A DNA stretch of 64,000 nucleotides from Gnetum montanum (taxonomy: Eukaryota > Streptophyta > Gnetopsida > Gnetales > Gnetaceae). The notes beneath the pieces are model-generated. The model was not told the origin of the DNA and did not search any database. It saw only the letters and a program-made list of their open reading frames with translations. Location: positions 274,460 to 338,459 of the forward strand of contig MNCI01010021.1 of NCBI GenBank assembly GCA_015680685.1, given 5' to 3'. Shown here one piece after another: positions 1-11,628 of the stretch. The translations under genes and the position numbers were made by a program. Positions within the stretch are counted from its first letter, which is position 1; every line of letters begins with the position of its first letter.

Positions 1-935
1 AGGCATGTGAAAGATAGCCGGATCAAGTAATTGGATATGAACAATATCCTCAACTTTGAAGGGGGATACAACTTAGATCCAAAAAATCATCTTCAAGTCA
101 TTCATGAAGCTTGTGCCTTACAAAAAATGGAGAACAAATGGCAAAAAGTAAAGTTATTTTCAAAGACACTCATCAAAAAGGTTGAAAGCTAATACTAGTC
201 TTTTGAACTAAAATCAATTTGTAGATGGAGTATAATGCATGAGATTTTCAATGACAAGTATTAGATGTAGTCTTGAGTGTCCAACCTGAGAAAGTAGATC
301 CAATGTTGAAAACAAGAAACAAATGAGTCCTTAGATGCAACCATGGGTAGGTAGTATTTTCTTTTGCACCAATGTCATCGCCATGATTATTCTCAAAGGG
401 AGCAACTCCACCATATCATATATGGATTCCAAACTAAAATAAGGAGAACTCTTAGGGTTTATGTCCAAGGGAAACTTTCAAAACCTAGAGTCTATTAGAT
501 TCAAAGGTAGGTAGAGTAGGTTACCAAGGAATAAGGAGAATTGAGAATAAGGAAAAGTGGAGAGGAGTACAATCAAGATCCTTCCATCAAAAAAAGGGAA
601 GTTCAGTTTTGTAATAATGAAAAGGAGGCATCACTTGATGAGGTGGTGCAATGAAAAACCTTGTTGATTTAGAAATCTATCTTAAAAATTTTGGCTAAGG
701 TAGATAAAATGTGGGGCTCTTTGGATGAAAAGTTTCAAACCACTTTGAAAATAACATAGGAATCCTAATAGTAAAGTTGTGATTTTGATCGTAGGAGAAG
801 GAAAGAAGTTGAACGTGCCCACCAAAGGGATAAGGGCAAGGTTGTTATAATAGAGGAGGTTGTGGAGACTGAAACAGATGATGATGATGGGTGTGACATC
901 TGCCAATATGAACATCCTAAAGGATGTTACCCCAT
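1..935 (+). pseudogene. A1 gag, C-terminal part (decayed)
   Basis: Remnant of the capsid and nucleocapsid region. Bases 1-530 align by eye with 45000-45530 of A2, with shared blocks around the capsid-like Trp-rich stretch. Several stops and shifts interrupt it. At 892-927 there is a short metal-knuckle-like motif with spacing C-x2-C-x3-H-x3-C (CDIC..EHPKGC), tighter than the usual C-x2-C-x4-H-x4-C of retroviral gag. A2 has the same motif. Gag would form the particle and bind RNA. The N-terminal part lies outside the window. Confidence 0.65.
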
Positions 936-1617
936 TGTGTCACACTTGCAAGAGTCTCAGGTATATGCTCTAAAACCTAGACTAGCAAGAAGGCAAGCAC
1001 CCAGAAGGTTGCCTTATCCTTAAGGCATCCCCATGCGATTCCACCAGCAACAAGTCTACTATTCAAGTGGAGCTCCACCATAACCTTATAAGTAGTAACA
1101 TTAGTGGCAACACCCATAGTCATGGGGGATGCCACCACCAAGGCAGTAGTACCCTTATAGGCAACCTAATCGATATGGGTACTATGTTTAGCAGCCCATT
1201 TCTTTACATCACTCTTTTAGTCATGCTTCATTAGCATCACTACTACCCTTATGAATACTAGAAAGCCCAATCTCCAAGAGGGGAATCCCCATTTTCTCAT
1301 TACCCTCCTCATCTTTCTGCACATGTCTGTCCACCCTTAACTCAATTATTGCCTACTCCATTAATGCAAGGCAAAATTCCAACATAGTTGCAACAACAAA
1401 ATGCTAGTAAGGCTACTAACTTATAGTTGGCTCCTTAATTGAGTTGTTTAGAAATCAAATCCCAAAAAAGATCATTCTTCTGAACCAACAGTCCTACAAA
1501 GCCATCACAAACTTATGTAGATGATAGCCCTACTTCTCCCTCATCCTTTGCATCTACTTCATTCAAGTCCTCTTCAAACCAAACACCTCCCAAAGAGCAT
1601 ACCATCATGTTAACCCA

Positions 1618-2146
1618 TGTGGTAGCTTATTGGATAAAGGCTAGCTAACTTCCTAGGAAAAGATTTGATCCTGAGAGTCCCATTATTTACCTACAAATCA
1701 TTGGGAATGAGCCTTGCAAAGCTCTTTTGGATTTAGATTTTAGTATAAATTTGTTTTCTCATGAGATGTACAAAACCTAGAACATGCCTCCACTCAAGAA
1801 GAGTAACATATATCTTGAGTTGGCAAACTGGTCCATCACTATTTCTTTGGGACTAGTGGAGGACATTATGACCATTGTCTATGGGTGGTCTTATCTTGCC
1901 AATTTCTTGGTAATCCATGTTGATATTTATAAGGGGGACATCCCAATCATCATGGGAAGGGCTTGGTTGGATACTATTAATGCAAAATTGGGAATTAAAG
2001 ACCTTTCCTTGGAGATTTTCAAGAAAAATGCATTTGGAAAAATTGAGAAGAAGAAAGTTTCATGCATTACGTACAATGATACAGGGTGCAACTACATGTA
2101 TAAAATATGGTCCATAAAAAGTACATTCATCACAGCTTGCAAATAG
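1618..2146 (+). pseudogene. A1 aspartic protease region (decayed)
   Basis: Retropepsin-like region, homologous to the intact reading frame of A2 at 46600-47080. The A2 copy shows the catalytic box LLDSGSGVNLIS; here the same place reads LLDLDFSINLFS, so the D-S/T-G active site is lost. The distal motif IIMGRAWL, matching the ILGRPWL box of plant gypsy proteases, is kept near 1950. A stretch from 1784 to 2146 is open. Stops precede it, so no full protease can be made. Confidence 0.7.
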
Positions 2147-2499
2147 TGTGTAGATGAGATAGAAATTTAAAGGTTCTTGTACGCAGCAAACACAAAACAA
2201 GAGGGTACCCAGTGGCTGATTGCTAATCCTAAAGGAAGCTCAACATTTTGCATGGAACCAACTGAGAGCTTAACAAGTGCCTATGTTGAAGGCATGGATG
2301 AACTAGAGTAAGTTCATCACCTACTCTCTGATGATGAACATGATGACACTTATTAGGAAAAGTTTAAAATCCTTGAAAGCTTTAAACAGGAGCCCCTAGA
2401 GTTGAAAACTCTACCTACCAGCATGAAATATGCTTTTATAAACAATGGAAAGCTGGTGATAAATAATGGAAAGCATGAAATCACTGTCAACCTTGCTCC

Positions 2500-3900
2500 T
2501 GAATAGAAAGAGGAGCTATTAAGAATGGTCAATAGATGGTCAATAGCCTTTACTTGGTCATATCCTAAACTAACTAGGATTGATCCTAGGATATGCCAGC
2601 ATCACATCTATACAGATCCTTCCATAAAGCCAAAAAGGCAACCACAATGATGGTTGAACCCCAAACTAAAGTAAATTTTCAAGGAGGAGATTGAACAACT
2701 CCTCAAGGTAGGGTTCATCTATCCCATTGCGAATAGCGAGTGGGTTAGCCCACTAGTGATAGTGCCAAAGAAAGGTGGCAAGTGAAGGATTTGTATTAAC
2801 TTTAGGTTGTTGAATATGACAATCTACAAAGATAATTTTCCATTAGCATTTGTGGACTGGGTGTTGGACACCATCTTTAGGCATTTCTTCTATAGTTTTC
2901 TAGATGGTTATAGTGGCTATAACCAAATTTAGATTACACATGAGGATCAGGCCAAAACTACGTTTACAAATCCCTGGGGGACCTTTGCATATAGAAAGAT
3001 GCCATTTGGTGTATGCAATTCCCATGCAACTTTTCAATGCCTTGTCCTTGGCATTTTTCAATAGTAGATTGGTAGTAGGGTGGAAGTCTTCATGGATGAT
3101 GTCTTCACCTATGGGGCTACATTTGAGCAAGCCTTAGACCTCCTTGAGCAAGTGGTGAAAAGGAGTGTGGAGACCAACCTTCAGCTCAATTGGCAAAAAG
3201 GTCATCTAATGGTCTAGGAGAGCACTGTCTTGGGGCACAAAATATCACAAGTAGGGATTAAGGTGGACCTTAAGAAAATAAGGATCATCCAAGGAACTGC
3301 CAACTAACCAGAAACTGTTAAAGATGTTTGGTCATTCCTTGATCACACTGGTTACTATCGATGATTCATAGAGAATTTTTCTAAGATTGCTAAATTGTTG
3401 TTTGAGCTAACAAAGAAAGATGCTTCATTCATCTGGATCAAGGAATGTAAGAAAGCATTCCATCAACTCAAGCAGAAGCTTGTAGAAACTCCAATTCTAC
3501 AAGTACTTGACTAGTCTAGATCATTTCACATCATGATAGATGCATCAATTTATGTTTGGGGACCTGTGCACACATAGTTGGATGATTAGAAATGTTCATA
3601 CTACATGCATTGCATGAGCCGAAGCATTGTGAGTGCACAATTCAACTACATCACAATAGAGAAAGAATCAATGTTGGTGGTGTATCCCTTGGAGAAATTC
3701 ATGTAGTACGTGCTTAGGTACAAGGTGTCTATGCACACTAACCACAGTGTAATTCATTTCCTGATGAACAAATCAATAGTGAGCCCCTGTGTCAAATGGT
3801 GGCTTGTGATCTTGTAGGAATTCGATCTCACAATGGTAGATTGAAAGGAAATTAAGAATGTGGTTGCTAACCACTTGTCTTAATTGCGATGGGATAACAA
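2500..3900 (+). pseudogene. A1 reverse transcriptase and RNase H (decayed)
   Basis: RT begins with a fingers region near 2517 and shows the blocks SEWVSPLVIVPKK (about 2740), FLDGYSGYNQ (about 2900) and YRKMPFGVCN (about 2990). The active site is FMDDVF (about 3090), so both catalytic Asp codons are still present. RNase H follows from about 3425 (FHIMIDAS, IEKESMLVVYPLEKF). The frame is broken by many stops. One at 2930-2932 is TAG in the box where the family has Gln (GYNQI-stop-IT). The level of decay matches the rest of A1. Confidence 0.8.
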
Positions 3901-4075
3901 AGAGGAGGATAGCCCACTTTTTGATTAGTTTCTTAATGAACTCTTCTTTGCTAGGGCTATAAATGAACAAGTGTCCAATGAACCTAATTGGTACAATGGC
4001 TTTCTCACTTATCTTCTCACTTAGGAGATGCCACAAGAGTTGGACCATAGGAAGAAATAATAATTTCTTCACCAA

Positions 4076-5215
4076 GTGAAATGCTTTATGGATATCAATG
4101 GTCACCTTTACAAGGTGTACGTTGATGGCCTAGTTCATTGTTGTGTTCCTAATGCTGACCAACTGTGCATCCTCCAAGATGCTCATGAGGGTCCTCATGG
4201 GGGCCATTATGTTGGGAGACACATGATCATCAAGACCCTAATGGTAGGATATTATTGGCTAACACTCTTCAGAGATGCTCATCACTTCATCTACTCTTGT
4301 GATCACTATCAATGTGATGATGGGATAATCACTAAAATGGAGGGACCTCAATAGTGAATTCAACTAGTGGAACCCTTCAACATTTGGGACATTGACTTCA
4401 TGGATCCCATCACATCCATGTTAAATGGAAAGGCATACATCATAGTTGCTATTAACTATTATACAAAATGGGCATAAGCAGCAGCCATCACCAACTGTAC
4501 ATCTTTCACAATTTCTCAGTTTGTATAATACAATGTTGTAAATGGTCTTGGGATGCCACATGCACCGATTTCTGACAATGGTACTCATTTTATAGGCACC
4601 GAATTTTGAAAGCTCATGTAACGCTTGGGGGTAGAACATAGATTAACAACACTCTACCATCCCTAAGCTAATGGTCAAGTTGAGGTTACAAATAGGAAGA
4701 TCACTAGATCTTAACTAGAACAATTAGCAAATATATGAGGGATTGGAGCACAAAACTTAATGATGCCCTTTGGGCCTATCTCTCAACATGGAAACTTCAT
4801 ATAGGCTATTCTCCCTATGAGTTGGTGTATGGAAAATTGCCAATACTTCCTGTTCAATTTGAGCTTCATACACTTTTCAACACCTGTGATCTTAACCTTG
4901 ACCTAGATTTAGCACAGAAAGAAAGACTGATCAACCTTAATGTTCTAGATGAGAATATATTGGTGGCCTTGTCCTTAAATGAAGTGCATAAGGCATTCAG
5001 AAAACAATGCCATGACCTAAAAATAAGAAAAGTAAAACTTGAACCTGGTGACAAGGTCCTTTATTGGAACCCCACACATGTGCTACAATGAACTAAGTTC
5101 CAAACATTGTGGGAAGGGTTTTACATCATTTATGAAACCTTTTCTTCTAGGGCCATGTTAATATATAAACCTGAGAGCTCAAACAAAAGGCTATTAGTCA
5201 ACATTTAATAAATAA
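4076..5215 (+). pseudogene. A1 integrase (decayed)
   Basis: An HHCC-like zinc region runs over 4172-4320 (HEGPHGGHYVGRH then CDHYQC). The DDE core follows: WDIDFMDP near 4387, ISDNGTHF near 4570 and GQVEVTNR near 4675, so the three acidic residues are recognisable. A frameshift near 4720 separates the core from the C-terminal part (open 4735-5091; WAYLSTWKLHIGYSPYELVYGK). Stops stand for Gln in the YHPQ box. Integrase would insert the cDNA and make the 5-bp duplication. Not functional as it stands. Confidence 0.8.
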
Positions 5216-7440
5216 AGCCATTCCATGAGCCTAAGAGAGCTAGTGCTAGCAACACTTCTTCAGATGGACAACCACACTCAATTTTTTAGATCTCCTCTTT
5301 TCAACCTAATCATGGGGGAGATGTCCATCTATGCTAATCATATAAGTGGCTCCTCAATTTTTATACCTTTTTGTTTTTCACTTTTTTATTTTACACCTTT
5401 TTGTTTTTCACATTTTTTGTTTTACACCATTGGTAGTATGTTTTACCTTTCTTGGATATTTTACAATTTCTTTTATATTTTACTTTATTTTGGATTGGTT
5501 TTTCTTATGTTTCCTAATGTTTGTTTTCTCTTTCTCTATTGCTAACAGGACATAGTGATGTTGTAGTTGTTTGCTAATGGTGGTTTTTACTTAATGTTAT
5601 TTGATTACTAATGTATGGATTCTATTTTTGAATTTTAATGATTGATAACTAAGACATGGTTTCTTTTTCATGGAATAGATAGTGAGTTCACATCATCCAC
5701 CCATCCACAGAACTCTATGATGTTCCTAGTTTTGGAAATATGATATTCCTTTTCATAATGAAACTTTAATGAACTTGAGACCTTGGTAGTTTTCAAACTT
5801 GGGAAAGATTAAATGGATTGACAAGGGTGTGAATTCAAGGGGACTTGATGCTCTTTGTGTACTTTTCTACTCTCTTAAGTGCATGAGTGTTTTCATGGAT
5901 TTCTTATCATTCCATTGTCAACCAATAATAGGAAGCTAAAGTCTTTGCATGGTGTGGTTCCCATCCAAAAATCCATAAAAACATAAAATCCAAAAAATAA
6001 AAATAAAAATGATGGGAATTCAAAGCACATCCTTTAGACAAAATAATAGGATACAAGCACAGGTTATGGGACTAGAAAGACATGTTACCCATGCCTAAAG
6101 GTCCCCTTTAACTAAGGCCCTTTCTCACTTCTTTCTTCTCTTTTCTTCTCAATAAGGAATGATGTTTGATCTATGGGAGCATTCTTGTGTCTCAAGGGGA
6201 TGGACCTATCTTAGAGTATTGATTTGATGTCATTGAAAGAGGATAGTTTTGATCTAGACTAAGGATGGACTTTATTAGATCATTTAACTACAAAATCCAC
6301 AAGGGAATTCATGTGACCATGATTTGGAACTCCATTCCACTTTGTCTCTCATCCCCTAATGCTTTTCACCACTCACCTCACTACTAGTTTTCCATGCCTT
6401 GTTCAATGTCTTAGTTTGATGTGTTGAAATTTTCAAGTAGACTCTTCCGGATTAGGTCCTTAACTTTCCATAACTAGTAATCAGTCATAGGGCTCATAGC
6501 CTCTTTTTTTTTGAGAATATGCAAGGGTAAAAAGGGCATCAGCCTGCTATGGGGAGGATCCACTTACATGTCCCTTGGTTTGGTTATTTAAGTTCCATAT
6601 CCTTAAGAATTTTTGCAATTGAATCATTCCACATTCTCCATTAGTTGCATCCAACTGTGTGCTCCTTCATGGCATTTCTTGAACCATAAACTTCATTCTC
6701 CAACCCAAAACTCCAATTTTGTGAATAATCAAGCCCTCTTCAAGCATTCCATCGTGTTCACAACTTTTCTAGCTCTATGAGGACCCCAATTTCATGTTGA
6801 AACTCTTTCTATTTTTCAAAATTTGAAAAGTGAAAAATTTTCTTTATAGGCTCGAAGTAACCACATAGATGAGACCCCATCAACAAGAGCCTATCAAAGC
6901 AACATAAAAAGTCTATAAATATGTGGCAATACTTAGCAATTTTTCACATTTGAGCTCAGACAAGGGGGAAGTTTTTGAACTGTTTAGAGCCTAGAACCTT
7001 CCAAGAGCCATAACTTCCTAACCATTTGTTTGATTAACCCCATTATTTAGTTGTGCAACTATTGGAGGTATGCTCTTTATCGTGGGGGCCACAAACCTTA
7101 GGTTTTTGATGGAAATTTTTTTCAAAATTTATCTAACTCCCACAAAGATTTAACCAATAAACTAGCATTAAAACATAAAATTGAAGAAGTTAAACCATTT
7201 TAAAAAACTTTGGTGGCCTTCTAAGTCAAATAACATTAAAATAATCAATCTACCATGGTCATAAGTTAGTTAAAGTGTAACTACCTAATGAGATAAGGTA
7301 CCTAAAAGTTATAAGTTATCCATTGTATGCTAGTCCTTGGTTATGTTGTGACCATAGATGACACCTATAGGAAAGCACACACAGGAGGGTGACTATTCCA
7401 ACTAAGGGGAATATGACCAAGAATAGGAAGGGGCTAAGAA
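5216..7440 (+). other. A1 post-integrase spacer, T-rich then unremarkable
   Basis: No gene seen. From about 5300 to 5560 the DNA is T-rich with repeats of the type TTTTACACCTTTTTG, matching the better-preserved array in A2 (47445-47640). The whole spacer to about 6680 aligns in blocks with 47385-48770 of A2, for example 'gggagatg..catctatgctaatcat' at 5310 and the block near 5680. The small open frames in the T-rich part look like compositional artefacts. Confidence 0.6.
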
Positions 7441-10255
7441 GAGTCCTAGGAGTAGGCACTAGAAACCCATGCAATGGGACCTCTTCAGGAGGAGCCCAAA
7501 GTGGAATTTGTTAGACAGATTCTTGAAGAAGTAGCCACAACTAAACAGTCTCACCAAGATGAAGCACCAGAGCCAAGATCGAATGTTGAGGTAACCTTGA
7601 AGGAGGTCTGCCTTAGGTAGATCACATCTAAGAAGGTTTAGAAATCCATGATCCAAGAGAAAAACTTTGAATCCTTCTTGAAGTTTTCTCCTCCAAAAGT
7701 TTTAGCTCAATTGCAGAACTCTTCCATGTGGCCCACCATCACTTCCAACAGGGAGTGGTACATGGGAAAGATATACTTTTTCTAGAATAATTGGTAGGTT
7801 AGTTCAATGGTCAAAATAAAAGACATTTTTGTGTTCTAATCAATGAAAATAATCTTTGAGGCCCTTGGGTTTCTTGAGATTGGGACCAATCTTGCAGAAA
7901 TTTTAACATCGGTAGATCCAAGTGTCAAGAAAGAATGGATGCAGTGGTGTTATGGAGTGAATTGTAAGGAGTTTGGTGTACTCACCACAGTAAAATGTGC
8001 ATACTTTAAAATTGTGGCCTTTCACCTCAATCCAACGATGAGGCCCAGCAAGATCACAACTTTCTTTGCCTATGTGTGTACTGCTCTAAGTGGTAGATTC
8101 TCAGTTAACCTTCCATAGTTGATCTATCTTGAGATAGAAAAGCATTTCAAGGAGAATGAACGCGGAAGAAAAACACTCCTCTTTCCATGCCTCATCGAAA
8201 AATTGTGTAAGAGGGAGGCATAACCTGCTACATAAATGATGCTATCCAGTGTGCTCTAACTACCTCTTGGGTGAAAATGATGAAGGATAAAGTGCCTACA
8301 AGGTGATCCAAGAAGAGGAGCAGTAACCACCACCTCCACCACCCACTTAAGAGATAATGCTAGGGACGTATGTTTCCATTGACTGCATTCATGAACTTTA
8401 AGAACAACTCTTGCAATAGCAACAACAATAAGTAAGAATGAGTGGTGATGACCCATCTATGTAAAGATCAACCATGAGCCACCTCAATGAAGTGGCCCAA
8501 ACCTTAAGCCAGTTGGAGGATGGAGCACCAATTTTCTTAGCCCAACACATGTAGGTGCCTACAAGATCAAATCTGAGTGCCTAATAGGTAATGGAATCCC
8601 TCTCACAATAGTAGTAATTCCCAAACATCTTTGGGAATCTTATTATCTTTTTAATGCATTTGGAGGTGAGGGGAAAACTATCCTAGTGATGTAGCATCAT
8701 GGGTAGGAGACAATAGCTAAAGTGGTTGTTAAAAAAGTGTCCTAAGCACTTAATGCACCTGTGGTGTCTATACTAGATGTTTATGCACTCAGGGATGTGC
8801 AAATGTTTGTAAGAACTCTTAGTGGTAGATTAAGCATAGCGCAACATGAGGAATTTCTAGATTGACTGGTGGAAACTAGGCAACCAATTCTGGATGTCTT
8901 TAACCTTCTAGATACCATCATTGTAATCTAGTTAGAGTTACTCGAGGCAAGGGGAAAATGGATCATCATTGAAGGGCAACTTGAAATAGCTAGAGCAAAA
9001 AACCAATGCTTGGCTACGGAAGTTTTGAATTAAGAGCTCATCTTGCTAATCCCATGTTGCTCAACCAAGCAATAATTCATGATGAAGCTTTTTAGCAGCT
9101 TTAAGCAAGACTCAAAGAGGTTGAGAATGCTAAGGAGTTGATAGTCTTTGACTAGTCCTTGGCCAATGCCACAATGTACAACATCTAGAAGGACTTTGTT
9201 CAGGCTCGTCAAAAAATGAGGCCTTTACCGTAGAAAATCACCACCTGTGGAATGTTGATGTGTAGAAGTAGTAGATGTTAGAATTTATCCATTAATAGTA
9301 GGAGAAACTAGCCAAGGTGAACACAAAATTGAGGAGGTTGGTAGTAGAGAATAGAAACCTCTCAATGGAAGAAGTCCATGCCTTATGCAAGAAATCTATA
9401 ATCGAGATCACAACCTAGAAAAATGAGGCCCTTAAATTTGAAAGGATTAAAAATCATTACATGGACCAAGTGGGATTGCAAAAAAAAAAATAAAAAAAAA
9501 TCAATGAGAAGCACATCCAATTGGAAAAGGAAAAAGCTAATGAGGTCCTCCAGTAGCTCAAGCAAAGAGGTGATGTCTAGCAGCCTATCTTTCATGGGCT
9601 AAACACATACAACAAGGCTGAAATTTGCCTAAAGGTGCTGTAGATTGAGGAAATCATAGACTACATGTAGCTTGCCAACCTTAGATATGAAAACCTAGTG
9701 ATGTTAACAATTGAAAAGATGTAGTTAGAATTCGAGAAACAAGTGGCTAGCTCATACTTGTTGTACAAGGCAGAGTTCAAGCATCATAAGGAGACTAAGT
9801 AGAAGCTTGAGACAACAAATGCAAAGCTCAAGGTTCTCAAGATAAAGTTCATTGATTAGAGATTAACTACTGACAACCTAGATAAGATAATGAATGACTA
9901 CTAGAAGCTATTGAATGCACTCAGAAACTTTGACATTAAATGCAAATAGTTTGCTACATGGTCCATTAATGTGAAGGAGATGTTCTCTACAATGCCTTGT
10001 TCATGGAATATTCTCATTTTGACCCATATTGGTAAAGTAACATGGACCATGAATGATCCTTGAAGTAAGGAGGAGAAGATGAAGGCATTGTTGGGTGTCT
10101 TTCATCTTCTGCTAGAAGTTGCAAGTGCTGTAGGACAACCACAACAACTACCTCAATAACCATATTCGCCTGAAGCAAGAGAAGGTCATTTGGAATCTCA
10201 AGATCCTCCACCACCTAGGAACATCCAAACTTCTTCATTATCTTCACATTGTTAA
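7440..10255 (+). pseudogene. A1 sense extra gene: plant-transposon-protein-like region plus coiled coil (decayed)
   Basis: Extra gene between integrase and the 3' LTR. The longest open piece (7843-8118) and the frame after it give a pattern seen in the 'putative plant transposon protein' family (PF20167-like) found in many plant retroelements: Trp-containing N part, HLNPTMRPSKITTFFAYV, then LIYLEIEKHF and LLFPCLIEKLCKREA near 8200. From about 8460 to 10250 the translation, ignoring stops, is rich in Glu, Lys, Leu and Gln with heptad-like spacing, suggesting a long coiled coil. Stops are numerous. Extra frames at this place are known in plant Ty3/gypsy elements; the function is unknown. The family match is by eye. 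Confidence 0.5.
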
Positions 10256-10444
10256 AGGAGATGTATTTTTCATTCTTGTCTTGGTATTTAATTTTGTTGT
10301 TCTAAACATCCATTTTGGTAATGATTGTAAATCCATACACTTGGGCACTCGATTTTTGTTATGTATGTAGTTAGTCACTAATCCCATACCTTCTCAAATT
10401 TTGTAAAGAACTAGAGGATGAGTTTTCATTCAATTGTGGGGGTA
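10256..10444 (+). other. A1 3' end with polypurine-like primer site
   Basis: Untranslated end of A1. The last bases before the LTR read GTGGGGGTA, a short G-rich tract that would prime plus-strand synthesis. The same tract, CATGGGGGTA, stands before the 3' LTR of A2 at 49384-49393. The segment 10380-10444 aligns almost base for base with 49325-49393, supporting common ancestry of A1 and A2. Confidence 0.6.
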
Positions 10445-11304
10445 TGATGAGTTGTGATTGTTGGGCTACATTGATAGGATGTTGTCAACACAACCCCATC
10501 GATGGGATGTTGTTAACATGGGGTTTGACTCGTTGACATGTATCCATCAACAAGATCCCCTATTTTCATCTATAAATGCACACCTACCTATCACATTTAT
10601 GACAATCTTTTCATAGTTGTAGAGAAGTGCTTGTAGTTTTTTCATTTGAAAGTTAGGATATTTTTTGAGTGCCCACACTATGAATTAAAGAAGTATACTA
10701 ATCTTTATTTGAACACTGATGTACTTGAGCACCTTAGTGTGAACAACAATAAAGACATGCTTTTTTGATAAAACCTTGCAGCACTTAGAATATATTAATG
10801 TTTTATTTATGCATTTAATATTCATGAAATTTACTTTAATATTTTTAAGTAATTAATTAATATTTATTAAATAGCACACATAAGTACAATCACTTCAGGC
10901 ATACATTTAACACTTGGTAATCCTAGTAATGCTTAATGTTTGGTAATCCAGTAGTGCTACAATGTGTTCAAGATGTGTACGACAAGTGGGAAAGGATTCT
11001 TATGTTAGGATTAGTTTAATATTAGCTAGTTATTATATTAATTAAACATTTAATTACTTTATTCTTGTTCATTAGGTGACTTAATTTATAAAAGATAAAA
11101 TTATAAAAATCATATACCTCGGTTGCACTTAACCGTACACTTGCACTTCACAAGTGGAACTAGGAAGACAACAATTACAATAGTTAGATTCACCTCCTAG
11201 AACCAATGTACTTAAAAACCTAAAGTCTTTGAAATTTGACCAGATGGCTTAGTGGAAGCTAGTGATTTGTATGGTTGGACATAGGGTATACTCGTTGCTC
11301 ATCA
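10445..11304 (+). repeat. A1 3' LTR (860 bp)
   Basis: Begins TGATGAG and ends CTCATCA, a perfect 7-bp inverted terminal repeat. A TATA box (TATAAAT) lies at 10571-10577. Upstream, 10480-10555 is rich in short palindromes (for example CCATCGATGG and TGTTAACA). A possible polyadenylation signal (AATAAA) lies near 10750. The right half shares short blocks with the LTRs of A2 and A3, such as the TTAGGTGAC block with A3, so the three families are related. The partner 5' LTR is outside the window. Confidence 0.8.
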
Positions 11305-11628
11305 CTTAGCATAGTTTTTGCCCCCTCAATTACACCACAATTCATACATAAATCAAAGCATAACACACATGGAATGGTTAGAGTTCACAACATTTTATCT
11401 CTACCATCCAAACTTATTTCATAATCACATATAAACACACAACGCAATGTATGCATGACATACTTAAACACACATACCCCCACAAGCATAATTTTATGCT
11501 TACATCACAATGGATAAATTCATGTAAGAAGAGTGGATATGGTCTTTGTCCTCAAAGGCTTCACTATGCTTCCATCTTGAGAGTACCAAATTTCATGTGT
11601 TTCTTCCATGACTTGCAATGAAAGAAGA
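11305..11628 (-). other. G1 3' untranslated region, cut by the A1 insertion
   Basis: Lies downstream (minus sense) of the acidic reading frame of G1 and ends where A1 was inserted. In minus sense it holds two purine-rich tracts, one near 11475-11485 (TGTGGGGGTATG) and one near 11320-11330 (GAGGGGGCAAAAAC), either of which could be a polypurine tract. The 3' LTR of G1 is not here and is expected beyond the left end of A1, outside the window. Confidence 0.45.

Larger units (their letters stand above)
1..11304 (+). mobile_element. A1: Athila-like Ty3/gypsy LTR retrotransposon, 5' end cut by window
   Basis: Plus-strand element read in the order gag (from mid-gag), protease, reverse transcriptase, RNase H, integrase, a T-rich spacer, a sense extra gene and a 3' LTR. 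The pol order puts it in Ty3/gypsy. The RT wording (MPFG box, MDDV active site) and the tRNA-Asp-like primer site of its sister copy A2 suggest the Athila branch. The 5' LTR must lie left of position 1. A1 lies in the 3' region of G1; the 5 bases after its LTR, CTTAG at 11305-11309, would be one half of the target duplication. The coding regions carry many stops and at least one frameshift, so it is a dead copy. Confidence 0.8.

Noticed and set aside
7440-10255. Retroviral envelope gene in A1
   Set aside because: No signal peptide, membrane span or Cys-rich surface region is visible; the content is a plant-transposon-protein-like region plus coiled coil.
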